From Amycolatopsis oliviviridis (GTDB taxonomy: Bacteria; Actinomycetota; Actinomycetes; Mycobacteriales; Pseudonocardiaceae), in NCBI RefSeq assembly GCF_014654365.1, contig NZ_BNAY01000008.1, forward strand, positions 434,001 through 498,000: a stretch of 64,000 nucleotides of DNA, read 5' to 3'. Each line of letters begins with the position of its first letter. Position 1 is the stretch's first letter. The position numbers and the translations under genes were made by a program. A model generated the notes under the pieces. The model saw nothing but the letters and a program-made list of their open reading frames with translations. It made no database searches and was not told the DNA's origin. This document shows positions 50,518 through 59,436 of the stretch, in pieces.

Positions 50518-53500
50518 CAGTTCTCCTCGAAGGTGATCGCGTCGACGTCGAACAAGCCGCCGGAACCGCCCTTGAACACGAGGAACAAGGAGCCGGTGCC
50601 GCCGGGGTCGGTGATGGCGGAAGCCGGGATGTCGGCATAGGTGTCCCAGCCGCCGGTGTTGGCGACGGTGACCGTCTGGACCAGCGGCCCGTCCACCGCG
50701 CCCGAGCGGACCTCGATCGTGCCGCCCTCGCCACCGGACGAAACCCGGTAGCCGATGCCGCTGACGCCGACGAGGTTCACCGGGTCGAATTTGATCCAGT
50801 CACCGGATTCGATGTGGCCGACGCGTTTGCCGCCACTGGCGCCGGCGTGCCCGACGACCTCGATCCCGCTGGACTGGGTGTAGAACTCCGCCTGCTTCAG
50901 CTTCGGCTGCAGGATGGACTCCGCGTCGCCGGTGAGCGCGGGCACGCCGTTGCCGCCGTTGTCGGTGTAGCCGGCGTTGATGACGCCGAAGACGTTGGCG
51001 TCCGCGCCGTGCCCTTCGTCGGCGGGCGTGGCGATGGTGCCCTCACAGCCGGTCGCGCGGCTCAGCGGATGCCCGTGTCCCTCGTGGCCGAGGATGTATT
51101 CGACGGTCACCTTCGAGCAGTCGATCGGGTCGTCCTCCGCGTCGGTCACCTCGACCTTGAACGGGACCATGTCGCCGAAGCTGAACACGCTGCCGTTGAC
51201 CGGGGTCTTCAGTGTGACCACCGGCGCGGTGTTGCCGACGGTGACCACCACGCTCGCCGAGCCGGTCAGCCCGGTGGGGTCGGTGACGGACAGCTTCGCC
51301 GTGTACTGGCCGTTCGCGGCGTAGGTGTGGGAAACCGGGGTGGCCTCGGTGGAGTCCGTCGTGCCGTCACCGTCGAAGTCCCAGGCGTAGGTGAGCGCGC
51401 CACCGTCGGGGTCGTTCGTCCCGGCCGGGTCGAACTTGACCGTGAGCGGCGCCTGGCCGGACGTCTTGTCCGCGGCCACCTGGGCGACCGGCGTCCGGCG
51501 TCCCTTGGTGTAGTCGACGCGGTAGACGGCGGATTCCTTGGAGCCGCCGAAGTAGCCGGTGCCGTAGTCGAGGACGTAGAGCGCGCCGTCCGGGCCGAAC
51601 TCGATGTTCATCGGGCGCACCAGGTCCATCGAGTCGAAGAACGGCTTGATGGCACCGCGTTCCCCGTTCTTGCCGACGGTGATCTCCTTGATCCAGCCGC
51701 GTTCCCATTCGTAGGCGAAGGTCTTGCCGTCGAAGTACTCCGGGAACTTCGTCTGCGACGGGTTCTTGGCGTCGTACTGATAGACCGGGCCGCCCATCGG
51801 GGACTCGGGACCGGTGCCGAACTCGGGCACCGAACCGCCGTCGTAGGGGATCCACGCCTTCTCGACCGGAGGCAGGTCGGTCAGCCCGGTGTTGCGCGGG
51901 CTGGTGTTCTTCGGTTTGGCGCAGTCGAAGGCGGCGCCGGACTGCTTGGTGGCGAAGTCGTAGTCGATGAACGGCTGGTTGTCGCCGATGCAGTACGGCC
52001 AGCCGAAGTTGCCGGGCTTCTTGATCAGGTTGAACTCGACCGTGCCGCCGGGACCGCGCTTGGGGTCGGCCGCACCGGCGTCGGGACCGTAGTCGGCGAG
52101 GTGGATCCAGCCGGTCTTGCGGTCGACGGCGAAGCGGAACGGGTTGCGGAAGCCCATCGCGTAGATCTCGGGCTTGGTCTTGGCCTTGCCCTTCGGGAAC
52201 AGGTTGCCGGTAGGGACGGTGTACTTGCCGTTGGCACCGACCTTGATCCGCAGCACCTTGCCGCGCAGGTCGTTGGTGTTGCCGGAGCTGCGCTGCGCGT
52301 CGTACACCGGGTTGCGGTCGGCGCGCTCGTCGATCGGGGTGAAACCGTCGGAGGAGAACGGGTTGGAATCGTCCCCTGTGGACAGATAGAGGTTGCCGTG
52401 GGAGTCGAAGTCGATCTCGCCGCCCGCGTGGCAGCAGATGCCGCGTTCGGCCGGGACCTGGAGGATCTTCTGCTCACTGGCGACGTCGAGCTTGTTGTCG
52501 GTGCCCAGCTTGAACCGCGAGAGCTGGTTGTAGCCCTTGAACGGCTCGAAGTCCGCCGGCGTGCCGTTCTCCGGCGCGTCACCGGCCGGGGTGTTCAGTT
52601 TGGGCGCGTAGTACAGGTAGACCCAGCGGTTCTTGGCGAAGTCCGGATCGATGGCGACCCCCTGCAGGCCGTCCTCGTCGTGGTTGTAGACCGGGATCTG
52701 CCCGGCCAGCGAGGTCGTCGCCGACGAGCTGGTGTACCAGACACGGCCGTCGCGCGAGGTGTGCAGGACGTCGCGGTTGGGCAGCACCGAAAGCGCGATC
52801 GGCTCGCCGGTCTTCTCCTCGCCCTTGGCCAGGGTGATCTGGTCGAAGTCCGCGTCGACCGGGTCTTCCTGGGTCTGCTTGGCGCAACCCGCCTCGCTCA
52901 GCTTGGTGGCGTACTTGATCCCACCGGCGAGATGCTTGAGGAAGGCCGGTTCGGTGTAGGACTCCTTCGTGTGCCCGCCGCCGGTGTACCAGGACCGGCC
53001 GCCGGAGTTCTCGTGGCACCAGGCGATCGGGTGATCGCCCATCGCGCCGTCACCGGGCTGGTAGCTCTTCTCGTCCAGGCTGGCGAGGACGTTGACCTTG
53101 CTCCGCGGGTTCGAGCGGTAGTTGTACCACTCGTCGGTGCGCGGCCAGGTCTCGGGAAGATCCACAGTGGACACATGCTCGTGGTCCTCGACCTTGACGT
53201 TCGCCTTCTGGATCTGCGGATGGGACTTGAAGTACGCCCCGACCAGGTCGCCGTACCAGGGCCAGTCGTATTCGGTGTCGGAGGCGGCGTGCACGCCCAC
53301 GTACCCGCCGCCTCCCTTCACGTACCGCTCGAACGCGGCCTGCTGGTCCGCGTTCAGCACGTCACCGGTGGTGGAAAGCCAGACCACCGCGTTGAAGCGC
53401 TTGAGGTTCGCGTCGGTGAAGGCCGCCGTGTCCTCGGTGGCCTCCACACCGAAGTGGTTCCGCGCCCCCAGTTCCTTGATCGCCTTGATCCCGTCGGGGA

Positions 53501-53648
53501 TCGAATCGTGCCGGAAGCCCGCGGTCTTGGAGAACACGAGCACCGTCGCCGCTTCGTGCGCCGATGCGGTTTGCATCGGTAGCGCGACGCCTGTCAGAGC
53601 CGTGACCATGGCTGTGACGAGCACACCCAATCGTCGTTTCAAAGACAT
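50517..53648 (-). CDS. Secreted ThuA/PQQ-type dehydrogenase with PKD and CBM6-like domains
   Basis: 1043 residues; Sec signal (GVLVTAMVTALTGVALPMQTASA). A ThuA fold occupies about 32-250 (ATVLVFSKTAGFRHDSIPDGIKAI, GGGGYVGVHAASDTEYDWPWYG, HPIAWCHENSGGRSWYTGGGH) and is uninterrupted, unlike its paralogue at 43593. A glucose/sorbosone-type propeller follows (about 265-715: GICCHAGGEIDFDSHGNLYLSTGDD, GNFGWPYCIGDNQP). Then PKD (YAWDFDGDGTTDSTEATPVSHTY) and a C-terminal CBM6-like sandwich (about 920-1043: SGDWIKFDPVNLVGVSGIGYRVSSGGEGGTIEVR). The conserved CC-HAGG with a WPYC partner suggests a disulfide-bearing cofactor site. It is paralogous to the 1321-residue protein. Confidence 0.87.
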   Translation of the reverse strand: MSLKRRLGVLVTAMVTALTGVALPMQTASAHEAATVLVFSKTAGFRHDSIPDGIKAIKELGARNHFGVEATEDTAAFTDANLKRFNAVVWLSTTGDVLNADQQAAFERYVKGGGGYVGVHAASDTEYDWPWYGDLVGAYFKSHPQIQKANVKVEDHEHVSTVDLPETWPRTDEWYNYRSNPRSKVNVLASLDEKSYQPGDGAMGDHPIAWCHENSGGRSWYTGGGHTKESYTEPAFLKHLAGGIKYATKLSEAGCAKQTQEDPVDADFDQITLAKGEEKTGEPIALSVLPNRDVLHTSRDGRVWYTSSSATTSLAGQIPVYNHDEDGLQGVAIDPDFAKNRWVYLYYAPKLNTPAGDAPENGTPADFEPFKGYNQLSRFKLGTDNKLDVASEQKILQVPAERGICCHAGGEIDFDSHGNLYLSTGDDSNPFSSDGFTPIDERADRNPVYDAQRSSGNTNDLRGKVLRIKVGANGKYTVPTGNLFPKGKAKTKPEIYAMGFRNPFRFAVDRKTGWIHLADYGPDAGAADPKRGPGGTVEFNLIKKPGNFGWPYCIGDNQPFIDYDFATKQSGAAFDCAKPKNTSPRNTGLTDLPPVEKAWIPYDGGSVPEFGTGPESPMGGPVYQYDAKNPSQTKFPEYFDGKTFAYEWERGWIKEITVGKNGERGAIKPFFDSMDLVRPMNIEFGPDGALYVLDYGTGYFGGSKESAVYRVDYTKGRRTPVAQVAADKTSGQAPLTVKFDPAGTNDPDGGALTYAWDFDGDGTTDSTEATPVSHTYAANGQYTAKLSVTDPTGLTGSASVVVTVGNTAPVVTLKTPVNGSVFSFGDMVPFKVEVTDAEDDPIDCSKVTVEYILGHEGHGHPLSRATGCEGTIATPADEGHGADANVFGVINAGYTDNGGNGVPALTGDAESILQPKLKQAEFYTQSSGIEVVGHAGASGGKRVGHIESGDWIKFDPVNLVGVSGIGYRVSSGGEGGTIEVRSGAVDGPLVQTVTVANTGGWDTYADIPASAITDPGGTGSLFLVFKGGSGGLFDVDAITFEEN

Positions 53649-53753
53649 AGCAGTAGCGATCCTTTCGATGAGCGGCGGCGATCAAGGAAGGGGATGCGGG
53701 TGGAGCTTCCTTTCTGGCGGTGATTTCGGCCTATTCAGGCCGGTCGCGAAGCC

Positions 53754-53848
53754 GGATCACGCGTGATTGGAGGCGGATCACGCGTGTTTCCGGCCGGATC
53801 ACGGTGTTCGGTCTCCAATCACGTGAGTTCCGCCTCCAAGCACGCGTG
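53754..53848. repeat. GGATCACGCGTG repeats with a long imperfect inverted repeat
   Basis: GGATCACGCGTG occurs at 53754-53765 and 53775-53786, with a partial copy at 53796. The 19 bases at 53758-53776 (CACGCGTGATTGGAGGCGG) pair with 53830-53848 with one mismatch. CTCCAATCACGTGAG (53813-53827) supplies an internal alternative partner. The cluster fills the gap between the ThuA/PQQ gene and the Ebo operon, so it may end the operon or be a dispersed element like those near 20.5 kb. Confidence 0.6.
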
Positions 53849-53860
53849 TTCGGGCCCCAG

Positions 53861-55234
53861 TCACTTCAAACCTTGCAAGGAAAGGAGCAACGGGTGGACG
53901 TCGGTCGCGCCGACGCGACCGGACGGCTGGAAGGCCGGGTCCGAGCACAACAACACCGGACCGTCCTCTGTGGAGTCCGGCAGCCGCCCGTGCGAGCCGC
54001 GCACCCAGCGCGGATCGGTCGGGACGACGTCCATCGCGTACCGGAGCCCGGCGAACTTCTTCGCCAGGTTCAGCCCGGCCCGCGCCTTGGCGAACTTGTC
54101 CTCCGGGTCGAAGAACAGCTCGGCGGGGTCGTAACCCGGTTTGCGATGGATCTCGACGCCGCGCGCGAAGTCGGGCTTCCGCTCGTCGTCGAGCCAGTAG
54201 TAGTAGGTGAACCACGAGTCCGGCTCGGCGACCGCGACGAGTTCGCCGGCGCGTTCATGGTCGATCCCGTACTTCGCCTGTGCCTCACGGTCGAGGACCT
54301 CGTCGACGCCGGTCAGTTCGCCGACGATCGAGCGCACCCGTTCGAGATCGGCGGAGTCGCGGACGTAGACGTGCGCGACCTGGTGGTCGGCGACGGCGAA
54401 CGCGCGCGACGCCCACGGGTCGAGGTACTCCATGCCCGCCTGGGTGTAGACCTCCAGCAGGCCCTCCCGCCGCAGCGCCCGGTTGATGTCGACCGGGCGG
54501 TGCACGTTGGTGATCCCGTACTCGCTGAGCGCGACCACGGTCGCCCCGGCGTTGCGGGCGTCGTCGAGCAGCGGCGCGAGCGCGTTGTCCAGCTCCCGTG
54601 CGGCTTTCCGGGCCTGCGGCCCGTCGGGACCGAACCGCTGCAGGTCGTAGTCCAGGTGCGGGACGTAGGTCAGCAGCAGATCAGGCCGCTTCTCCCGCAG
54701 GATCTGCCGCGACGCGCCGATGACCCACTTGCTCGACTTGAGCGACGCCGTCGGGCCCCAGTACTGGAAGAGCGGGAACTCCCCCAGCGCGCCGGTCAGC
54801 TGGTCGTGCAGCTCGGGCGGCCGCACGTAGGCGTCCGGCGACTTGCGGCCGTCGGCGTGGTAGATCGGCCGCGGGGTCACCGTGACGTCGGTGCTCATCC
54901 CCATCGCGTACCACCAGCAGACGTTCGCCGAGGTGTACCCGGGATGCGCCGCCCGCGCGGTCTCCCACAGCTTCTCGCCGCCGACGAGCCGGTTGTGCTG
55001 CCGCCACAGGAAGATCTCGCCGAGCTCGCGGAAGTACCAGCCGTTGCCGACGATCCCGTGCTGCGCGGGCATGAGCCCGGTGAGGAACGTCGACTGCGCG
55101 CTGCAGGTGACGGCGGGCAGCACCGTGCCCAGTTCGGCCTGCCAGCCGTCCTTCGCGACGGCGGACAGTTTCGGCATGTCCCGCAACGCCTTCGGGGTCA
55201 GCCCGACGACGTCGATGACGACCAGCGGCTTCAT
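53861..55234 (-). CDS. EboF-like alkaline-phosphatase-superfamily protein
   Basis: 457 residues from the ATG at 55234 (GGAAGGGG upstream), overlapping the EboE stop by ATGA. The nucleotide pyrophosphatase/phosphodiesterase fold starts with KPLVVIDVVGLTPKALRDMPKLSAVAKDG. It has AVTCSAQSTFLTGLMPAQHGIVGNGW with the nucleophile (S/T), TYVPHLDYDLQRFGPDG, ALSEYGITNVHRPVDIN and a His near the end (RGSHGRLP), as expected for two metal sites. It is the last gene of the operon. EboF proteins are related to these enzymes; the substrate is unknown. Confidence 0.8.
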   Translation of the reverse strand: MKPLVVIDVVGLTPKALRDMPKLSAVAKDGWQAELGTVLPAVTCSAQSTFLTGLMPAQHGIVGNGWYFRELGEIFLWRQHNRLVGGEKLWETARAAHPGYTSANVCWWYAMGMSTDVTVTPRPIYHADGRKSPDAYVRPPELHDQLTGALGEFPLFQYWGPTASLKSSKWVIGASRQILREKRPDLLLTYVPHLDYDLQRFGPDGPQARKAARELDNALAPLLDDARNAGATVVALSEYGITNVHRPVDINRALRREGLLEVYTQAGMEYLDPWASRAFAVADHQVAHVYVRDSADLERVRSIVGELTGVDEVLDREAQAKYGIDHERAGELVAVAEPDSWFTYYYWLDDERKPDFARGVEIHRKPGYDPAELFFDPEDKFAKARAGLNLAKKFAGLRYAMDVVPTDPRWVRGSHGRLPDSTEDGPVLLCSDPAFQPSGRVGATDVHPLLLSLQGLK

Positions 55235-56313
55235 GCGGAAACCCCTTCCGTGCCCAGGTTCGTTTTCGCCCACTCGAGTTCGGCGGCGATCCCGCCGACG
55301 AGGTCACCCGCGTCCGGGAGCACGCTCCAGGTGTAGGTCTCGACCTCGATGTGCGGTTCGCCGGGCAGCCCGGCGGCGACGGTGCGCAGGACGTCCGTCG
55401 TGGTGGCCAGCGGCGCGGCGGGCGCCTGGTGCAGCGGCATGTGGAAGTGCACCCGCCACGGGCCCTCCCCCGGCAGTTCCGTCCATGCCTCGGGAAGGTC
55501 GTCGGCCTTGTGCACGACACCGTCGGTGCCGAGCTCCCGGACCTGGTGCAGGTAGCGGGGTTCGGCGAACGCCGCCAGGGCTTCCCGCGCCTCGGCGGGC
55601 TTTTCGACGTGCAGCGCCGCGGAAGCCTGCACCTTGACGATGTCCACATCGGACTCGGCGATCGCCATGAGGGTCTCCGCCGGATCGGCGAACGACACCG
55701 CTAGGTGGCAGGTGTCCAGGCACAGCCCGACGTACTCCGGATCGACACGGCCGGACAGCCAGCCCAGCGCGTCGGCCACGGTGTCGAGCACACAGCCGGG
55801 TTCGGGTTCGACGGCCAGCCGGATCGGCCGGTCACCGGTGGCCCGGATCGCGCGGACGACCTGCTCGAAGGCCGCGGCCGCGCTGTGGTCGTCGTGCTCG
55901 GTCCACGGCTCGCGCCACGCGAGCGGCAACGTGGAGATGCTGCCGTACGTGGCGTCCTCGGCGAGCAGGTCGGCGAGGACGGTCACACAGTCGATCGTGT
56001 ACGCGGCCCTGTCCGAATTGGTCCACTCAGGACGGTAGACGGCGTGTTTGACGACCTCGTCGTGGAACCCGCCGTACGGGAACGCGTTCAGCGTGTACAC
56101 GCTGAGCCCGCGCGCGTCGAGTTCGGCGCGGAAGGCCTTGCGTGCCTGAGGATCGTCGGCGAGCCCGCGCGCGACCGGCGCGGAGAGCCACAGCCCGACG
56201 CCGAGCTTGTCGGCGCCCAGTCGCTCGCGCACCGGGAGCGCGTACCGCTCCAGCTGCGCGACGATGCCGTCGACGTCTTCGGCCGGGTGGACGTTCGTGC
56301 AGTAGGAGATCAT
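55231..56313 (-). CDS. eboE: EboE-like TIM-barrel protein
   Basis: 360 residues from the ATG at 56313, which overlaps the EboB stop by ATGA; the open frame is longer only because of GC bias. The start YCTNVHPAEDVDGIVAQLERYALPVRERLGADKLGVGLWLSA, AFPYGGFHDEVVKHAVYRPEW, LAVEPEPGCVLDT and VGLCLDTCHLAVSFADP are the family features of the metabolite-traffic protein EboE. This is a xylose-isomerase-like barrel with E, H and D metal residues. The product binds the chain of an ebo cluster; the reaction is unknown. Confidence 0.87.
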   Translation of the reverse strand: MISYCTNVHPAEDVDGIVAQLERYALPVRERLGADKLGVGLWLSAPVARGLADDPQARKAFRAELDARGLSVYTLNAFPYGGFHDEVVKHAVYRPEWTNSDRAAYTIDCVTVLADLLAEDATYGSISTLPLAWREPWTEHDDHSAAAAFEQVVRAIRATGDRPIRLAVEPEPGCVLDTVADALGWLSGRVDPEYVGLCLDTCHLAVSFADPAETLMAIAESDVDIVKVQASAALHVEKPAEAREALAAFAEPRYLHQVRELGTDGVVHKADDLPEAWTELPGEGPWRVHFHMPLHQAPAAPLATTTDVLRTVAAGLPGEPHIEVETYTWSVLPDAGDLVGGIAAELEWAKTNLGTEGVSA

Positions 56314-57173
56314 TTGCGGGCACCTCGCAGGACCGAGTTGCCCTCGAACGTCTCCGCCTCGCCGGTGAAACCGGGCAGCGGGTCGAGGGTGAGGCGTCCG
56401 CTCTGGTCGTAGAAGGCGACCGGGTTCTGCCACAGCACCTTGTCGACGTCCGCGTCGGTGAAGCCGCCGTCGAGCATGGCCTGCCCGGTTTTGGCGGTCT
56501 TCAGCGGATCCGAGCGGCCCCAGTCGGCGGCCGAGTTGACGATCATCTTCTCCAGCCCGTACTGGCGCAGGATCTCGACCATCCGGTGCTCGTCCATCTT
56601 GGTGTCCGGGTAGATGGAGAAGCCCATCCAGGCACCGGAATCCTTGACCAGCTTGACGGTGACCTCGTTGAGGTGGTCGACGATGACGCGCTCCGGCGCG
56701 ATACCCGCCTCCCGCACGACGTCGAGGGTGCGCTTGGTGCCTTCGAGCTTGTCGCGGTGCGGGGTGTGCACCATCACCGGGAGGTCGTGGTCGAGGGCCA
56801 TCGCCAGCTGCTGCGAGAAGACCTCGTCCTCTTCCTTGGTCATCGAGTCGTAGCCGACCTCGCCGACCGCGACCACGCCGTCCTTGGCCAGGTACCTCGG
56901 GAGGACGTCGAGCACCTCGCGGCAGCGGGGGTCGTTGGCCTCCTTGGGGTTCAGCGCGATCGTGCAGTGGTGCCGGATGCCGAACTGGGCGGCGCGGAAC
57001 CGTTCCCAGCCGATGAGCGCGTCGAAGTAGTCGGTGTAGGAGCCGACGCTGGTGCGCGGCTGCCCGAGCCAGAACGCGGGTTCGACCAGCGCGCGGACAC
57101 CGGCCGCGTACATGGCTTCGTAGTCGTCGGTGGTCCGGGAGGACATGTGGATGTGGGGATCGAAGATGCGCAC
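56310..57173 (-). CDS. eboB: EboB-like TatD-family hydrolase
   Basis: 287 residues from the GTG at 57173 (RIFDPHIHM), two bases after the EboA-fusion stop. The amidohydrolase metal motif D-x-H-x-H (DPHIHMSS) is followed by VAVGEVGYDSMTKEE (Glu ligand), MVHTPHRDKLEGT (His), and VIVDHLNEVTVKLV (His); NSAADWGRSDP holds the final Asp. This order fits the TatD-like hydrolases of ebo clusters. It probably hydrolyses a bond in the cluster's metabolite. Confidence 0.88.
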   Translation of the reverse strand: MRIFDPHIHMSSRTTDDYEAMYAAGVRALVEPAFWLGQPRTSVGSYTDYFDALIGWERFRAAQFGIRHHCTIALNPKEANDPRCREVLDVLPRYLAKDGVVAVGEVGYDSMTKEEDEVFSQQLAMALDHDLPVMVHTPHRDKLEGTKRTLDVVREAGIAPERVIVDHLNEVTVKLVKDSGAWMGFSIYPDTKMDEHRMVEILRQYGLEKMIVNSAADWGRSDPLKTAKTGQAMLDGGFTDADVDKVLWQNPVAFYDQSGRLTLDPLPGFTGEAETFEGNSVLRGARK

Positions 57174-57175
57174 GG

Positions 57176-58591
57176 TCAGTGGCCTTCCTTGAGCAAGGCG
57201 AGGGCGTCGGCGGGAACGTCACGTCCGGCGGCCCTGCGTTCGTCGGCGAAATCGGCGAGCATCCGCTTCAGCTCGTCGTCCGCGCGGGTTTCGAGGTCCG
57301 CGACGGCGGCCAGCGGCACACCGACGAAGACGCATTTGAGGACGCCGTGGCGCCACGTGTGGTCGTCCAGGAACCGGGCGAAGGCACCCATGGCGGCGGC
57401 GACCAACCTGATGTCGTTGGCGCGCAAGGCGTCCTCGACCAGTTTGATCCCGGCATCGGTGACTTCGGCGCCCGGGGACTCCAGCGAGGCGAGCGCCCGC
57501 AGGACCCCGCGCCGTTCGGCGTCGTCGCCGAACCGGTAGAGATCGCGCAGTTCCGTGGCCAGCGCGGCGTCGTCGAGGACGTCGGCGAGGACCGTCACGA
57601 GCCGGATCCGCGCCCGGTCGTCGACGGTGCCGTGGACCAGGCCCTGCGGATCCGTCTCCGGTCGCAGCGCTTCCCTGCCGACCTCGCGGCCGACGGCCGG
57701 GAAGAGCGCGCCGATCACCGACGGCTTCTCCCGGATCCGGCGTTCCGCCTTGGCCGACCACGTCTGCGGCATCGCGGCGGTGAGCGCCTCGAAGGCCCGG
57801 CGCGCGGTGTCCGGAGCGGCGTGGCTGTGCCGGGGCAGTTCGACCGCGGCCAGTCCGGTGTAGCCGATCTCGGCCAGCGCGGCGAGCGTCCCGGGCAGGT
57901 CCAGATGCCCGTCGCCGAACTCCAGATGCTCGTGGACCCGCGGCAGCATGTCGTCCAGCTGGACGTTCCACAGCAGCGGACCGGCGAGGCGGACGCATTC
58001 GGCCGCGTTGACCGGCTCGACCGCGACGCAGTGCCCGACGTCGAGCGTGACGCCGAACAGCTCCGGCTCGCCGAGTTCCTTGCGCAGGTCCAGGACCTGG
58101 CTCAGATGCTGCACGCGATGACCGGGCTCGGGTTCCATCGCCAGCCGCACGTTCAGCCGCGCGGCGTGCTCCAGGACCGCCGCGACTCCCTCGCGCAACC
58201 GGGACCACGCGAGGTCGGTGTCCACAGTAGACACTCCGGACCAGAACGAGACGCAGTCCGCGCCGAGGTCTCCGGCGATCTGCAGCGCTCGGGCCAGGAA
58301 GTCGATCCTGAGCGCGGGGTCGTCCGACAGCAGCGTCGGCGAGTGCTTGCGCCACGGGTCGAGCAGGTACCGCGCGCCCGTCTCGATGACGACCCGGTTC
58401 AGGCCGAGCGCCGAAAGCCGGGACGCCACGTGGTCGACCCGCCGCGCCAGATCGTCGGCGAACGGGTCGAGGTGGTCGTGGTCCAGCGTCAGCGCCACCC
58501 CGGTGTACCCGAGGTCCGCGATCACCGCGAGGGCCTCGTCGAGGCGGTGGTTGGAGAAGCCGTTGGTGCCGTATCCCAAAGAGAACGTCAT
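57176..58591 (-). CDS. eboA: TIM barrel fused to an EboA-type domain
   Basis: 471 residues; ATG overlaps the prenyltransferase stop by ATGA. The N-terminal 265 residues are a xylose-isomerase-like barrel (GYTGVALTLDHDHLDPFADD, LAMEPEPGHRV, GVTLDVGHCVAVEPVN, LEFGDGHLDLPGTLAAL). From about 280 the sequence becomes an EboA helical domain: RIRLVTVLADVLDDAALATELRDLYRFGDDAERRGVLRAL, then DNTWRHGV-like DDHTWRHGVLKCVFVGVPL, ADDELKRMLADFADERRAAGR. In other ebo clusters EboA is a separate protein. The fusion implies the barrel and EboA act on the same molecule or complex. Confidence 0.82.
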   Translation of the reverse strand: MTFSLGYGTNGFSNHRLDEALAVIADLGYTGVALTLDHDHLDPFADDLARRVDHVASRLSALGLNRVVIETGARYLLDPWRKHSPTLLSDDPALRIDFLARALQIAGDLGADCVSFWSGVSTVDTDLAWSRLREGVAAVLEHAARLNVRLAMEPEPGHRVQHLSQVLDLRKELGEPELFGVTLDVGHCVAVEPVNAAECVRLAGPLLWNVQLDDMLPRVHEHLEFGDGHLDLPGTLAALAEIGYTGLAAVELPRHSHAAPDTARRAFEALTAAMPQTWSAKAERRIREKPSVIGALFPAVGREVGREALRPETDPQGLVHGTVDDRARIRLVTVLADVLDDAALATELRDLYRFGDDAERRGVLRALASLESPGAEVTDAGIKLVEDALRANDIRLVAAAMGAFARFLDDHTWRHGVLKCVFVGVPLAAVADLETRADDELKRMLADFADERRAAGRDVPADALALLKEGH

Positions 58592-59436
58592 GTGGGGCTC
58601 ACCTTCCGCGACAGCTTGCGGGCGATCGGCAGCGCGGCCGCGACCAGCGCGGCCCCCAGGACCGAGCCCTTGGCGGTGACCGCCGCCTGCAGCGGGACCA
58701 TGCCGTGGATGCCGTTCTTGGTCGCCGAGCGCACGGACTTCGCCGACGGGTCGCGGACGGCGTCCGCCTGAGCCCGGCCGACCAGGCCCGCGTAGCCCGA
58801 ACCGGCCGCCATCGAGGCCGCGCGATGCCAGCCGCCCCGCGCCGGTCCGGTCAATGCCAACGTTGTCGCCGCACAGCTGGTGGCCAGTGCGGCGCGGGCC
58901 GTCGCCGGATTCGCGCCGTGGACCTCCCCGGTGGACAGCGCCGTGACGCCGAGTGTGTGGACACCCACCGCGGCCGCCGCGGTGGCCGCCTTCTTCGGCT
59001 CGTCACCCGCACCGAGCAGGACGTCGAGCGTGCGACAGGCCGCCATCGCCACCGGTCCGGCCGGGGTCGGCTTGAGCACGGTGTCGTAGGCCCAGACCGA
59101 AGCGGCCAGGGGAACCGCGACCCGCATCGCCCGGCGTCCGCCGCCGAGTGCCGCCAGGCCCAGCCCGGCCGCGGTCAGCGCGGCGCCGGTGGTGAGCGCC
59201 GCGCCGGCACTCACCCGCCCGGACGGGATCGGCCGCTCGGGACGCTCCACGGCGTCGAGCTTCCGGTCCGCCCAGTCGTTGAGGGCCATCCCGGCCCAGT
59301 AGAAGGCGACCGAGGATAGCGGCAGCAGCAGCCGTCGCCCGGTCATCTTGAGCCCCGCCGCGGCGGACCCGGCGACCGTGTCGCCGAGCACCGTCAGCGC
59401 GGCGGGCGCCCGCACCAGCTCTACATACGCCTTCAC
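58588..59436 (-). CDS. eboC: EboC-like UbiA-type prenyltransferase (SCO3242 family)
   Basis: 282 residues from the GTG at 59436, overlapping the inositol-phosphate-synthase stop by GTGA. Eight or so hydrophobic helices. The first Asp-rich site reads NDWADRKLDAVERPERPIPSGR, which is the N-D-x-x-D-x-x-x-D signature of UbiA enzymes that bind prenyl diphosphate through magnesium. The second site is weaker (WAYDTVLKPTPAG). It should attach a prenyl group to a soluble acceptor at the membrane. Located directly after the cyclitol-forming enzyme gene, it may prenylate its product; that is inference. Confidence 0.87.
   Translation of the reverse strand: MKAYVELVRAPAALTVLGDTVAGSAAAGLKMTGRRLLLPLSSVAFYWAGMALNDWADRKLDAVERPERPIPSGRVSAGAALTTGAALTAAGLGLAALGGGRRAMRVAVPLAASVWAYDTVLKPTPAGPVAMAACRTLDVLLGAGDEPKKAATAAAAVGVHTLGVTALSTGEVHGANPATARAALATSCAATTLALTGPARGGWHRAASMAAGSGYAGLVGRAQADAVRDPSAKSVRSATKNGIHGMVPLQAAVTAKGSVLGAALVAAALPIARKLSRKVSPT

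Noticed and set aside
50814..53582. 922-codon forward open frame
   Set aside because: Antisense to the second ThuA/PQQ gene; repeated Val-Glu-Arg-type content with no recognisable domain.
55231..57222. 663-residue reverse frame containing EboE
   Set aside because: The first 303 residues are a shifted reading of the EboB gene (Arg/Pro-rich). The ATGA overlap marks the true EboE start at 56313.
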